Source: Welwitschia mirabilis
Taxonomy: Eukaryota; Gnetophyta; Gnetopsida; Welwitschiales
Direction: 5' to 3'
Assembly: GCA_051453625.1 (NCBI GenBank)
Contig: JBOZIK010000001.1
Coordinates: forward strand, 107,808,252-107,867,910
Length of the DNA: 59,659 nucleotides
A program made the translations under genes and the position numbers. Shown one piece after another: positions 35,417 through 47,533 of this stretch; the first letter of the stretch is position 1, and every line of letters begins with the position of its first letter. The notes under the pieces are model-generated. The model had not been told where the DNA came from and made no database searches. It saw nothing but the letters and a program-made list of their open reading frames with translations.

Positions 35417-36715
35417 GCTAGGATAATTGGGGTAGTTTTTAGAAGTTCACACTAACTTTTACTTATTGTAAGTTATAATTTAAAGAAAGCAAAATAAAAA
35501 ATAAAAGAAATTTAAGAATGTTTTGGTTAAAACTTTAAAAATAGGAGAGAAGTAAGTTAAATTTAAGGTTCCATCAATCCATTCACTATCAACCCTCCAT
35601 TCTAATGTTATCCAATGCTTTTCTTATAACACACTTAAAAATATCAAGTATTTCTTGCTTAAATTATGATAACATAATCTCATTCACCATATGAGTAATG
35701 GTAAACTTAGTGGCCACTTCATATTTCATAGCCTAAAAACAATAATAAAAAGTAAGGACTATAGGTACTTGAGTTTTATAAAATTTAGAGACTTAGATGA
35801 AATGATTAAAAAGCTTACTCAATATGACATGAAGTTTAACTATTAACTTGCTACCTAAGAATTCCAAGTATAAAATGATTCATGACTTAAATAAAAAGCA
35901 AACAACTTTATGTATTAAGAAAAAAGCACTTTACAATAAAGGAAGAAGGATGCATATAGAACTCCTCAAAGTGATCATTAAAGATAAGTGTACTTCCTAA
36001 AGATGTTCTTAAAGGGCTATTTCTACTTAACACTCTAAGATTCTAAATTTCTCTAAAGCCAAAGATGATATAACAAAGGACTCAAGGCCATTTCATAGGA
36101 AGAGATCAGTGCAAGCAAGGTTATAAGCTCTTTGCTTATAGCATTAGATGAGCAATTACATAATAATGGTAATAGGTAGGGAATTGTCATTTTTTTCATT
36201 AGGTAGAAAGTTTTATGATGTAGTCAACACTTGACTCTTGGATGCTAATGCCTCTGCCAACAACTGTCATTACCATCTGTCTCCACCATCATCCTATTCA
36301 GCCTACCTAAATGTCACTGTTTCATGTTGCCGTCATCACAAGGATGTGTTACCAAGAATGCTAGCCATTTTTTAAGTGCAATTAGATCAAAACCATAACT
36401 ATATTTGATTTAATTTTTCATGATTAATTAGGAACATGAGTCTTTCATAATTTTGAGAAGAAGGACTAACAACTCAAGATGATCTAAGTAGCAATGTCAG
36501 CATTTTAGACTAAATTATCACCAACTCTTGACTATGTCCTTGAAATGTGATGATTATCCTAAAAATATTATGAAGAAAATGATAAGTCCAAAATTCTTAT
36601 GGCAAATCAATAGAAGCCATCTTTTTAAAATAAATTGATTATATTAATGTATTTCATCAAGATAAATTAATTAATTAATTTAATCATAATGTTAATTTTT
36701 ATATGTTAACACACT
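35417..36715 (-). mobile_element. Family L long LTR, copy C
   Basis: Read leftward it begins at about 36,715 (TGTTAACATATAAAAATTAAC), cognate to the start at 40,261. A decayed promoter (CTATGAAATGGCCTTGAGTCC) lies near 36,102-36,082 where copies A and D have TATA boxes. It ends at the sharp boundary CTAGGATAATTGGGG (35,417). U3 around 36,240-36,360 is C-rich with repeated CATC/CATGTTGCC words. Confidence 0.55.
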
Positions 36716-37710
36716 CCTTAACTAGAATTTTGCTGGTGCCTTAATAACAAGTTAATAATGAAATGATTAAACATGAAAAAAGTATCTAAAGTCGAAGTGC
36801 TCAAGCGTGATAAGGATATGACTTCGAAGATTTTATGATCAATTTTCTAAAATTAAGATATCAAATTAAAAATTTTATAAAAAACATCATGAACATCAGA
36901 TGTCATACTCACTAACAAAAACTTAACTTTACTCTTAAAGTTATATGGTCAAAAGTTTTAAAATTATTTTGAGAACATAGTTTTAAAACTATTGTAATAC
37001 ATCATTTTATTGAAAACCATGCAAAACAATCTAACTAAGCTAAGAGAGAGAGAAAACTAACTATAGTAAAACAATGTTTTATTAATTACTAAGTGGAAAG
37101 TAAGTTCATAAAAATAGTTAATACCTTACGATTTATTTCTCATAAAATGGGGTTGAAATAAAGTGAAGTAAAAATGAGTGGATGATGGATATGAGACTGC
37201 ATCACTAGACTAAATCATAAAACCAATGAATGAATGAGTGAACTATCCTACATTAATGGCCTTTATTATGTTTTGTATTTTTAATAGATCTCAAAATTAA
37301 CTAAGCATAGTCTTAATTGAATAACTTATACAACTTAAGAAATCATCATAAATCCTAAGTATGATAGTAANNNNNNNNNNNNNNNNNNNNNNNNNNNNNN
37401 NNNNNNNNNNNNNNNNNNNNNNNNNNNNNNNNNNNNNNNNNNNNNNNNNNNNNNNNNNNNNNNNNNNNNNATTTCTAGTAACATGGAGGTGAAGTAAAGT
37501 AAAGTAAAAATGAGTGGATGATGGAGATGAGACTACATCACTAGATTAAATCATAAAACCAATGAATGAATGAGTGAACTATCCTACGTTAATGGCCTTT
37601 ATTAGGTTTTTGTATTTTTAATAGATCTCAAAATCAACTAAGCATAGTCTTAATTGAATAACTTATACAACTTAAGAAATAATCATAAATCCTAAGTATG
37701 ATAGAAAAAG
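36716..37710. repeat. Anonymous sequence with gap-bounded duplication
   Basis: 37,137-37,370 recurs as 37,471-37,703 across a 100-N gap (GTAAAAATGAGTGGATGATGG, then CCTAAGTATGATAG). No coding frame. Confidence 0.7.
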
Positions 37711-39582
37711 ACAACAAAATAGTGTAGGCTTCCAATTCCCCCCTTTTTCATTTTTCTATTTTCCATTTCTACTAGTGTATATGTTCTTAGTTTAACCCTT
37801 TGAATCACATTGAACATCTAGTATTACGATATTTTTTGTCCATAGATTTAAGCATGTTATTTTATCTAGAAATTAATGTTGTATTACTAGTAACTATTTA
37901 TAGCCTCATTGTAGTTGATTATGTTGAAATTAGATTATTAGAGTTACATTACTTGTGAATGTCCATAGCCCTAATGCAGTTTAGTAAACCCAATTAAATG
38001 ATTAATGTTATGTGTGTTTAATTCATCTTTTTATGTTCATTTTTTATGCACATCTAAAGGGATCATTAGCTCATTGACCTAATCAAGATAAATCTTATCT
38101 TCATCAAAAGTTTTAGACTTAAAAAGCATAATACGAAGGTAGATCTCACCTTTTTCAACTATGATTTACTAGAATATGAGACATTAGGTAAATGCACCTT
38201 TATCTATTACACTTGAAATAAGTGTAACTTTTCTTCTTTTCTTAAGGATTCATAAGTGAACTTAATCAAAGTTGTTACTTATGTATAAAAAGATTGCTTA
38301 TTATTGATTTCTTTAAGGGTCATTAACCTAGGTTAATGAGTCTCATAAATTCATAAGTTGATAGAATGTGTGAATGGATAGTGTTCATTGATCTTGAATA
38401 GTTGATGGTTTTTTATGTTTTTAATGAGAAATAGTCCATTAGGAAAAACCTTTTTTAATTAAAAATGGATCTCTCTACTAGTGACTAGTTTGCCTAGAAA
38501 AAGATTTAATCTTGAGTTATAGAGAGAAATCAATTGTCCTTCATTAAATGTTTTCCCAAGAATGTATTAATTGTAAAACATTTTTATCTTTTCTCTATTG
38601 ATCCTCAAGTTTTCATAGTGACATTTCTGATTTTGTTTAATTCATTAAGTTGTATGTATCTGCATAAGCTTAGTGGGCCTGATTGATTTTGACTAATTTA
38701 AAATTGCATGATTAAAACATCTTTATAAAAACATTATAGAAAGGAGAATCAAGTTTACTTTACAATTTAAGATTGCATTTATTTCTAGGTAAACTAGTTC
38801 CTATGTGGATACATAATAAAACATGTTTTCCCATATGGTGTATTTCTCATTAAAAATCTTAAAAATAAACAAGAATTTAAAGTCTATGGTCATCACCTCC
38901 AATACTATGATCCACTTCTTCCATCAACTTTTGATTTCATGAGACTTATAGACCTGAGCTAATGGCCTTTAATAAAAATTAAGAATAAGTAATATTGTTA
39001 TCATTTCAAGTAATGGTTATGATCAAGTACACTTATGGTTTTTGAAAAAAAGTTATACTTATTTTGATATTATTGTTAAAGTCTCATTTACTTAAGGTCT
39101 TCAATTTTGGAAAATATGGATGAAAAAGGTGGAATTTATCTTTATGTTATGCTCTTTATTTTCAAGAATTTTTATGGAAACAAGGTGTTTCTTAACTAGG
39201 TTAATGAGCCAATGACCCCTTTGATGTGCATAAAAAAGTGAATATGATAAGAAGAATGAAAAGAACACATAATATCTCTTCTTCAAAGGCATATCTTATT
39301 GATCAGTTTAGTTAACTACATTTGAACTATGAATTCTCACTGTCAATATAGCTCTAATGATATACTTATGACATAGTTAACTACATCAGGGGTATAAACG
39401 CTTGTTGACATTATAGCACTAATATCTTTATAAAAATAAAATGCCTAATTCTATTGGAAGAAAGTTTCATAACACTAGATGCTTAATGTGATTTAAAATT
39501 CTTAAAAAAAGGGACATGTCTGATTGTAGAAAAGTTAAATTAAAGGGGAAAAAGTGGAAATTGAAGAACTTTTGAGTTTTGT
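37711..39582. repeat. Large imperfect inverted repeat (~0.8-kb arms)
   Basis: The left arm (about 37,711-38,530) and the reverse complement of the right arm (about 38,740-39,582) can be followed in parallel from end to end. Shared anchors, outer to inner: AATCACATT-AACATCTAGT, TTTTTATGCACATCTAAAG, AAAGCATAA...CACCTTTTTCA, ATAAGTGTAACTTTT, AGTCTCATAAAATCA, TTTTTAATGAGAAATA, ACTAGTTTACCTAGAAA. A ~210-base unpaired spacer lies between. The arms are diverged by substitutions and small indels, so the structure is old. It could be a foldback transposon, a long-TIR element, or an inverted pair of LTRs. Neither arm has a recognised coding domain, and no target-site duplication is evident. Confidence 0.75.
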
Positions 39583-40258
39583 TTCCTTTAACTTTTATAC
39601 TTGAAATTGCTACCAATTCTTAAATTATCATAAGTTATTTGATAAATACTATGGTTATTTAATATCAAGATCTATAATCATCATAAAAAAATAATAATAT
39701 GGCCATTGACTTAGGTAGGTTATATCTTTTATTCATAGGTCTTATGCTTGAGTTATTTTTCCATTATATGACTTTTCATTCTTGCTATCCATTCCACTTC
39801 ACTCCTATTTCATGATAAATAGCATCATAAGCATAAAGTATTTTGACCTTTTACTTAGCATTTTCAAGGAGGAACCACACTAGAAGATGAAGATGGCAAT
39901 CTCTCATTAGATAGTTTTACTTTTTGCATTATATCTCAGTTGCATTACTTTACATCTTTTCGTTTTCAATAAAAAAGCATGTTAAGATAACTATCTCCTA
40001 AGGATATGTTCTCAAAATTATATTAACATTTCTATCTTAAAAACTTTTAGGATAAAGTTCAATTTTGATTGGGGGTAGGACATCCATTTTTCATAGGAAT
40101 TTTCTAATTTTGATGCCCTTTTTTTAAAAATTGGTCATAAAATTTTTAAAAAAATATATCATTTTTTACACTTGAGTATGATTTTTAAGACAATATTTCC
40201 TTGTTGATCATTTTGTTATCAACTTTTTTCTAAGAGTATAGTAAAATTCTTATTAGCG
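39583..40258. other. Non-coding, with a possible Gypsy polypurine-like tract
   Basis: TTTGATTGGGGGTAGG at about 40,065-40,080 resembles the conserved G-rich phrase found 3' of pol in Athila/Tat Gypsy elements. It lies ~180 bases before the family L LTR start and in the same orientation. Nothing else identified. Confidence 0.3.
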
Positions 40259-40260
40259 GT

Positions 40261-41400
40261 GTGTTAACATGTAAAAATTGACCTCCAAATGAAGTTATTT
40301 AATTAATTTAGCTCAAGAGAAGACATTAAAATAATTGTTTTATCATAAAATGATGCCTTTAAATCTTTTAAACATGAATTATAAACTTAACACTTTCTCA
40401 TAACATGTTTAGGCTATTTACTACATTCTAAAGGGCATGTCAAAAGTTGAAGATCATTGAGCCAAAAACACTGGCACCACCATCCAAACCCTTAGTACCA
40501 TTTCTCCCTTTAAGTAGAACACTCAAAATGTTACATTTTGCAATTGTTATGGAAATATGATTAAAATGCAGTTACCGACTTAATTAGTTTTGGTATGAAA
40601 ATAACTAGCATCTTTAATAACATGTGGCGATCACATGAAAGATGTGTTGTACTGACATGTGGTAGTGATAAATGAGATGACATGGGAAACACATGGCAAT
40701 ATCATTAGTTGACAGAAGAATTAGAATTCAAACGCCACATGCTTAACTCTTCGTTATAACCCTCATCTAATGGAAGAAGATAAAGACTCTACCTAAGGCT
40801 ACATGACAAGCTTTGTAATCATCTACCTCCCACCTCAAGTCAAAGGCTTTCAACCACCTTGACTCCATACTCACTATAAAAGTGCCTTAAGCCCTCAATT
40901 GTAAGAATCCTTTGGTTAGAAAATATAGTATAAATCCTTAAAATATCACAATCAACATGGCCTTCTGAGTATCTTCTTTAGGAGCAAACTTGTTTCAAGG
41001 CTAGTGCAAGGAATCCATACTAGTCTAATCTTCTTTCTTTAATGTAATGTAATTTTTAAATTTAATAAAAGTGTAATTATTCATTTGTTATTTTGAGTTC
41101 AAAATAGATTCATAATTGTAATGCTTAAGTATGACTACATTATTAAGTTTTATTATTAACTAAGTGAATTCCTTAAGTTAGTTGATTGTAGTTACTTTTA
41201 TTTGATGGAATTCGAGTAGTATAGTCCATGCTTCTCATACTTATGAAAGGGATATGAGGGACCAAGTAACTATTAAATTCAGCAACCCTTATATGATGGA
41301 TGAGATTATTTCATCATAACCTAAGCCATCGTGACTTGGTAGTTTGAGTTATGCTTTAGGAAATTGTAGAATATCTGTAATATCCTCATGTTTTACATTC
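40261..41400 (+). mobile_element. Family L long LTR, copy D (plus strand)
   Basis: It starts TGTTAACATGTAAAAATTGACC. U3 (40,615-40,745) holds repeated CATGTGGCGATC, ACATGTGGTAGTG and CACATGGCAA words. The TATA box TATAAAAG is at 40,875-40,882, then GCCTTAAGCCCTCAATTG. The R/U5 part matches the inverted complement of copies A-C (GGGACCAAGTAACTATTAAATTC near 41,250). The right end is undefined before the gap at 41,591. Confidence 0.5.
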
Positions 41401-41699
41401 AAGCATGAAATTAATTTTTGTTAACTCAGTTGTTATCAACATGACATATAACCCTCTTATCATGGAGTGATATCCACCATTTTATCTCTAATCGAGTCAA
41501 AAACTATAATATGATGCTTTCAAGACTATAATCCCCAATATGTTATCTAAGAACTTGAACTCTTAACTTATTGTTTAACTCTTAGTTCTCNNNNNNNNNN
41601 NNNNNNNNNNNNNNNNNNNNNNNNNNNNNNNNNNNNNNNNNNNNNNNNNNNNNNNNNNNNNNNNNNNNNNNNNNNNNNNNNNNNNNNNNNATCTGGGCT

Positions 41700-42685
41700 C
41701 ATAATGGCATCTTAGTAGCTAAGTGAGGGATCCAGAAAGAGAAGAAAGGAGGCAGTTGTCAAACCTTCTAGTTATTGTTTCTTAAGGATGAGCACTGAGC
41801 AACTAAGACATTTTGATAAGCATTTTGAAACCAGCCCATAGCTTTGGAAAGAACCTATGAGCCTATGCAATTTCTAAGCCTGAGGGAGGTCCAAACTTTG
41901 CTGGAAGAGGTTAACTAGAGTTATTTTCTTTATGTGTCGGACACTTGCTACCCTATGGTAACTAGGTTATTTTATTCCAACACTAGATTTGATGCTTTCC
42001 AATCTACTTTTATTACCTCAGTTTTCAGCCATGAGATGCATATTATTGCTGACCTCATAGCTTTCCTCACTGGGTTACCCTGAGGGAACTGGGGTGAATA
42101 TTGGCCCATGGCTGAGTCCTTTGAAAAAAAGGATGTGACTACTCAACATGTTTGTGGCACACATGTTACTTGGAAGAAGACTCTCAAAGCTTTTCAACTT
42201 CTTCTAAGATTTTAGCTTCTACACATCATAATATCTTACAACTTTTTACCAGTTACTGGGCTCATAGATGAGCTATTCAATTATAAGGTCTTCGTTCATT
42301 ATGCGCTAGATAGGAGAAGAGAGATTGATGCTCCTAGTATTATGCTAAAACACATAGCAAACCAGCTTCAGCCTCACAAAATACATGCCTTGCCATATCC
42401 ATTTCTTATTACGCAGATTTGTTGTTATTTTGACATTCTTCATCTAGCTAAGCAAGAGATTCAGAAGCTCATGAGGCCTATTGATCGTGCTACTTTTTCT
42501 AGGATGCACATCTTTGAAGAACCAACTACTCTTTATAGGCCGAAGGTCAAGGCCTCTTAAACTCCGAAGATCCTTCATCTTCTGCGATGTCTCAACTTCA
42601 TGGACTCATCACATCAAAGAATCACTCATAGCTAGTGGTACTCTAGTAGTTGACACCTCTCAAAGTGAGGATGCTTAGTCTTTTG
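41700..42685 (+). pseudogene. Envelope-position ORF of a SIRE-like Copia element (plant transposon protein family)
   Basis: A broken frame is best read from about 42,247 (LPVTGLIDELFNYKVFVHYA, LDRRREIDAPS) through an uninterrupted 42,342-42,560 piece containing IHALPYPFLITQICCYFDI and ending in a stop. The pattern of a basic loop, then LPY-x-x-LIT-x-I, resembles the 'putative plant transposon protein' domain (PF20167-like), often found as an extra ORF beside plant retroelement pol genes. A polypurine tract follows ~85 bases downstream, which puts this ORF at the 3' end of an element, as in SIRE/Maximus. The ORF at 46,630-47,138 is a relative. Identification rests on motif spacing, not on alignment. 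Confidence 0.45.
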
Positions 42686-42764
42686 AGTCCTCTAAGTCAG
42701 ATTGAGTTTTTGTGTCTCTTTCTTGTTTTCTAGTTTTCTTTATATTCCTTGTCCTTGATTTCAT

Positions 42765-42777
42765 CAAAAAGGGGGAG
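42765..42777 (+). promoter_or_regulatory. Polypurine tract AAAAAGGGGGAGA
   Basis: It lies after the envelope-position ORF, as in SIRE-type Copia, and marks the start of the 3' LTR. Confidence 0.6.
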
Positions 42778-42778
42778 A

Positions 42779-44135
42779 ATAATCTATACATATGATGTAT
42801 GTTATCACTTTTTGTTACTATTTNNNNNNNNNNNNNNNNNNNNNNNNNNNNNNNNNNNNNNNNNNNNNNNNNNNNNNNNNNNNNNNNNNNNNNNNNNNNN
42901 NNNNNNNNNNNNNNNNNNNNNNNNNNNNNNNNNNNNNNNNNNNNNNNNNNNNNNNNNNNNNNNNNNNNNNNNNNNNNNNNNNNNNNNNNNNNNNNNNNNN
43001 NNNNNNNNNNNNNNNNNNNNNNNNNNNNNNNNNNNNNNNNNNNNNNNNNNNNNNNNNNNNNNNNNNNNNNNNNNNNNNNNNNNNNNNNNNNNNNNNNNNN
43101 NNNNNNNNNNNNNNNNNNNNNNNNNNNNNNNNNNNNNNNCAGATTCGGGTGACCGCACCTATCACCCCAACCAAACTGATACATCAAAAAAAATATCGTT
43201 GCAGCACGAGCGACTGAGTTCATCCTACCATGCAACCGAGCTGATACATCAGGAAGAAGACCAAACAACATAGTTACAGGTGACCGCATACTACCTAGAA
43301 TCTACCCTCACAAGGTCGACCGAGTAATCATAGTAAGGGGAACCGAGTAAAGGTCGACCGCATAACTTCATAAGNNNNNNNNNNNNNNNNNNNNNNNNNN
43401 NNNNNNNNNNNNNNNNNNNNNNNNNNNNNNNNNNNNNNNNNNNNNNNNNNNNNNNNNNNNNNNNNNNNNNNNNNGTAAAGGTCGACCGCATAACTTCATA
43501 AGGGTGACCAAACATGCATATGTTCTATACTGAGAAATCTGCAATAAACAAGGGCAACCGAAGATAAGAAAGAAGGGTGACCAGAGGTCCGGGTGACTGA
43601 GTGTTGTATTAGGTTGATTATACAAAGTACAAATGTAACCATTACATTTTTAACAGTTATCAAAAAGCGTGAAATTTTATAGCGATTTGCTTTTTTTCTA
43701 TCAAACGATTATCTTGTGTACTTTTATTATTTAAGCTTCCTTTCAATCAAAAGGAAGGCACCTTTTTGTGACACCAACGATCAGAAAAAAAATNNNNNNN
43801 NNNNNNNNNNNNNNNNNNNNNNNNNNNNNNNNNNNNNNNNNNNNNNNNNNNNNNNNNNNNNNNNNNNNNNNNNNNNNNNNNNNNNNNNNNNNNNNNNNNN
43901 NNNNNNNNNNNNNNNNNNNNNNNNNNNNNNNNNNNNNNNNNNNNNNNNNNNNNGCCTAACAACCAAGCTTGGGAGTTATTATATGCCAGCCAGGGACAGG
44001 AGATCTACAGGGCTGAAGGGTGGTGTCTATCCACTATTAAAACATTTTGCACCTGTGTCTTGTACTTTTTTTTATTTTATGTGTAGGATTGAAGATTTTG
44101 GAAATTGATTTTAAGACCTATTCACCCCCCTATAG
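42779..44135 (+). mobile_element. Copia LTR with GGTGACCGA/GGTCGACCG motif array
   Basis: It follows the polypurine tract and contains gaps of 316, 100 and 160 N. Between 43,140 and 43,610 the motif GGTGACCG/GGTCGACCG/GGCAACCG recurs about ten times. The right end shows ATTCACCCCCCTATAGGG (about 44,120-44,137), similar to the 3' part of many plant Copia LTRs. No PBS is recognisable after it; pol of a related element begins within ~120 bases, so the internal region has been deleted. Confidence 0.45.
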
Positions 44136-44239
44136 GGTCGATCCGCTATTTTTAGACTTGAAAATACAAAATCAACCACCACTCTTGTGTCAAGTTCATG
44201 TAAAATTAGTCTTGACAATTACAGAAAATCAATTGATCA

Positions 44240-45010
44240 AAAACTCTATTGGAGCATAATAGAAACTTTATTGTATTTGACAGCTAATAGACCTAATATA
44301 ATATTTAGTGTTGTTATGTGTGCTAGATATTAGATAAATCCCAAGAAATCTCACCTCCAAGCTATCAAAAGAAGCATAAGATATATAAAAGGTACTAGTC
44401 ATTATGGGTCATGTCATCCCAAAGGAACTTTTGTTGAACTTACAGATTTTAGTGATGTGGACTGATGATTAAAAACGCACTAGTAGAAATTACTTCTATT
44501 TAGAATCATGTTTGGCAGGTTGGACAAGTAAGAAATAAAATTCTATCTCTATTTGCATTGCAAAAGCAGAATATATAGCAGAAGAAGTTATTATCCTCAT
44601 CTATATGGATGAAGAAAATGCCCAAAGAATTTCAAATTAACTATCATTAGGTACCCACTTTTTGCCATAATACGAGTGCTATTAATATCTTAAGAAATCC
44701 TGTTTAGCATTCTCACGCTAAACACATTAAACTTAAACATCATTTTCTTAGGGAGTAAGTATAAAAAGGTCATCTTTCCATGAATTTTATAANNNNNNNN
44801 NNNNNNNNNNNNNNNNNNNNNNNNNNNNNNNNNNNNNNNNNNNNNNNNNNNNNNNNNNNNNNNNNNNNNNNNNNNNNNNNNNNNNNNNNNNNAAACTTAA
44901 ACATCATTTTCTTAGGGAGTAAGTATAAAAAGGTAATATTTCCATGAATTTTATAAACACTGATTAACAGCTAGATAATATTTTTATAAAACCCCTTAAC
45001 TTTGACAAAT
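44240..45010 (+). pseudogene. Copia pol 3' end (RT tail and RNase H)
   Basis: Readable order: RPNIIFSVVMCARY near 44,288, HLQAIKRSIRYIKGTSHYG near 44,353-44,410, ELTDFSDVD near 44,437, then an RNase H middle with frame shifts (RIYSRRSY region near 44,570), NISKNPV near 44,684, HAKHIKLKHHFLRE near 44,713 and, after the gap-bounded duplicate (44,729-44,792 with 44,893-44,956), MNFIN and the near-final DNIFIKPLNF motif. This order is that of Copia RT/RNase H. Stops are frequent. The next open frame downstream is the envelope-position ORF. Confidence 0.75.
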
Positions 45011-45067
45011 TTCTAAATCTTCAACATAAATCGAGGGTTCTATCACCATCCTCTAACTAAAAGCATG

Positions 45068-45275
45068 ACAGTCGACTAGATTTTTAATTCAGTCGATTAG
45101 ACTTGGGAAAGTCACATCGGTCAGATTTTAACCTGTTCATTCAGACTCATTCCACATAAACTTGATTTAATTCAGGTCAACCAAACTGAAGTCTCAGTTG
45201 ACCAACCTAGAAAATTTAACCCATCTCTCGATAGGTCAACCAGACATTAATCTAATCAACTAGACTAATGGGGTT
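45068..45275 (+). repeat. GTCGACTAGA/GGTCAACCAGA motif array between pol and extra ORF
   Basis: Seven or eight degenerate copies: GTCGACTAGA, GTCGATTAGAC, GGTCAGAT, GGTCAACCAAAC, GTTGACCAACC, GGTCAACCAGAC, ATCAACTAGAC. The same word dominates the LTRs at 47.5-49 and 50.6-51.8 kb. Confidence 0.65.
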
Positions 45276-45608
45276 TTTAGCAAGAAAAAGGTGGTGGATC
45301 CAATTTTCTTTTTTTTCAAAAATTTCTTATTTCTCCCTTCCTATAAAAACATCTTGGAATCCTACCTTCCTCATTTCCATCTATTTTCCACCTATCTCTC
45401 TTTCTTTGTTAGTTTCTTTCCTCTTTCTTATCTCTTATCTTTAGCAAGTGCCATGTTCCCTTCATGNNNNNNNNNNNNNNNNNNNNNNNNNNNNNNNNNN
45501 NNNNNNNNNNNNNNNNNNNNNNNNNNNNNNNNNNNNNNNNNNNNNNNNNNNNNNNNNNNNNNNNNNCTTTCTTATCTCTTATCTTTAGCAAGTGCCATGT
45601 TCCCTTCA

Positions 45609-47138
45609 TGGCTAAAGGATCTTCCAGAAGAACAAGGCAAAAGGATCCAGCTAGCAGAGATCCAACCTATTTTTTTTTTTCAAGAATGTTAAATGAAGCT
45701 CTGGATAGTTTCGCAAAAAAGTTTAAGAAGAAACTGTCTGCGAGGAAAGAGTGGTAACTTCAAGAGAGCTCAGAGAATTCTGTAACATGGTAAGACTCTT
45801 GAATAAACTAGATCTATGATATTTTCTTGAAGTTTCTAGTTTAGCCTATCATTTCCTTACCTGCATGTTCTACTCTAATGCCACTTTTGATGTTACTACC
45901 ACTACTTTCTCCATACTTGTTTTGGATAAGAGAATAAGAGTTATCTCATATATAATAGCCTCCCTCACAAATCTTCCTAGAGGAGACTATGAGGAGTTTT
46001 GACCCTTAGATGACTCTGTGAAAGATGAGGCAGAGATTACCAGGGAGCTTTATGGTAAGTTTATTTAGTGAAAAACCACCCTTTCCACATCTTATCTTAT
46101 TCCTAAGTAATTGGTTTCTTCATCCTATCTTTACTTATAATTTTTTTACCTCTTGCTGGTCATCATGATAAGACTTCAAACTATTAAGCATATCTCTTGT
46201 ATTGGGTACAAACTTGTCACTTCATTGATGCTCTTGCCATTATTCTTAAAAATAAGGTTTCTTCACTTAAGTATCACAAAACTAGGANNNNNNNNNNNNN
46301 NNNNNNNNNNNNNNNNNNNNNNNNNNNNNNNNNNNNNNNNNNNNNNNNNNNNNNNNNNNNNNNNNNNNNNNNNNNNNNNNNNNNNNNTAAGAGAAGAAGA
46401 GTTATCGCATATATAATAGCCTCCCTCACAAATCTTCCCAGAGGAGACTATGAGGAGTTCTGACCCTTGGGTGACTCTATGAAAGATGAGGCAGAGATCA
46501 CCAAGGAGCTTTATGGTAAGTTTATTTAGTGAAAAACCACCCTTTCCACATCTCATCTTATTCCCAAGTATTGATTTCTTCATCCTATCATTAGTTATAA
46601 TTTTTTACCTCTTGCCGGTCATCATGATAAGACTTCAAACTATTAAGCATATCTCTTGTATTTGGTATGCACTCATCACTTCATTGATGCTCTTGCCATT
46701 ATTCTTAAAAATAGGGTTTCTTAACTTGAGTATCATAAAACTAGGACTCTTTCATACTTAGTCATCATTGCAAATATTTGTCACCATTTAAGGATCCGAC
46801 TGCACTCCAAGATTGAACTGTTAACCCCCATGTCTTTCATTAGGCATTCCACTCTTTCTCACATGTGTATCTTCTTTGGTTCTAAGAAATCCCCTAAATA
46901 CTCTTCTCCTGAGCAGGCCTCTCCTGATTAGACTCTTTCTTACCTAAAAATGCTTAATTCTCATACCTGTCACATGAAAGAGGCTCTTATTGTGGTTGNN
47001 NNNNNNNNNNNNNNNNNNGTCAAGAAGGTTGATAGTCCTCAACACAAGGCAGCAGTAGTAGAAGAAGAAAAGGACAACCCTGAATCAGAAGAAGAATCTA
47101 AAGAGAAATGTTTCTTTGTTTCTCCCCTTTATCATTAA
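45609..47138 (+). pseudogene. Envelope-position ORF with acidic C-terminus
   Basis: An ATG near 45,607 opens MAKGSSRRTRQKDPASRDPT, a basic, Ser/Arg-rich start. The centre (46,630-46,880) reads in a broken frame HFIDALAIILKNR, SYLVIIANICHHLRI, then FIRHSTLSHMCIFFGSKK, aligning by pattern with the ORF at 42,342 (LITQICCYFDI; ATFSRMHIFEE). The end is strongly acidic (VVEEEKDNPESEEESKE) with the last stop near 47,138. A 355-bp gap-bounded duplicate (45,933-46,287 with 46,388-46,746) inflates it. It lies after Copia pol and before a polypurine tract and LTR, the place of the envelope-like gene in SIRE1. No transmembrane segment could be confirmed. Confidence 0.5.
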
Positions 47139-47533
47139 TGTTAAAAGGAGAGAGAAAATAGTCTCATTACTATTAAAATTATTATTTTTTCTTTTTTTCC
47201 TATGGTTATTGTACGTTTTGAAAAATTAAAACCTACTTGTAATACTTAGTTGTAGTTTCTCTTATGATCAGTTGTTGTTACTTTTGTAACCATCAATTAT
47301 AATACCTTTCTTAAAAGTAATGAATATTATATTACCTACAAAATGCTCATCTAAATATCTCTTATTTTAATTTTGCAAAATTATAAATGCATGTGAATGA
47401 ATAACAAATGTTGCATTACTTAGTAATATATAAATTTTTTTAGCCATATTGTTAGGGGAATTTTTCTATAATCAGATTGATAATTTTTTGGTATAATCAA
47501 ATATAGTTTGCCATCAATGTCAAAGTGGGAGAT

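Noticed and set aside
33565-35777. 33,565-33,921 and 35,419-35,777 as the two LTRs of the Gypsy pol between them
   Set aside because: The LTR family reads on the minus strand while pol reads plus, and the left copy ends at an assembly gap. Separate insertions are more likely.
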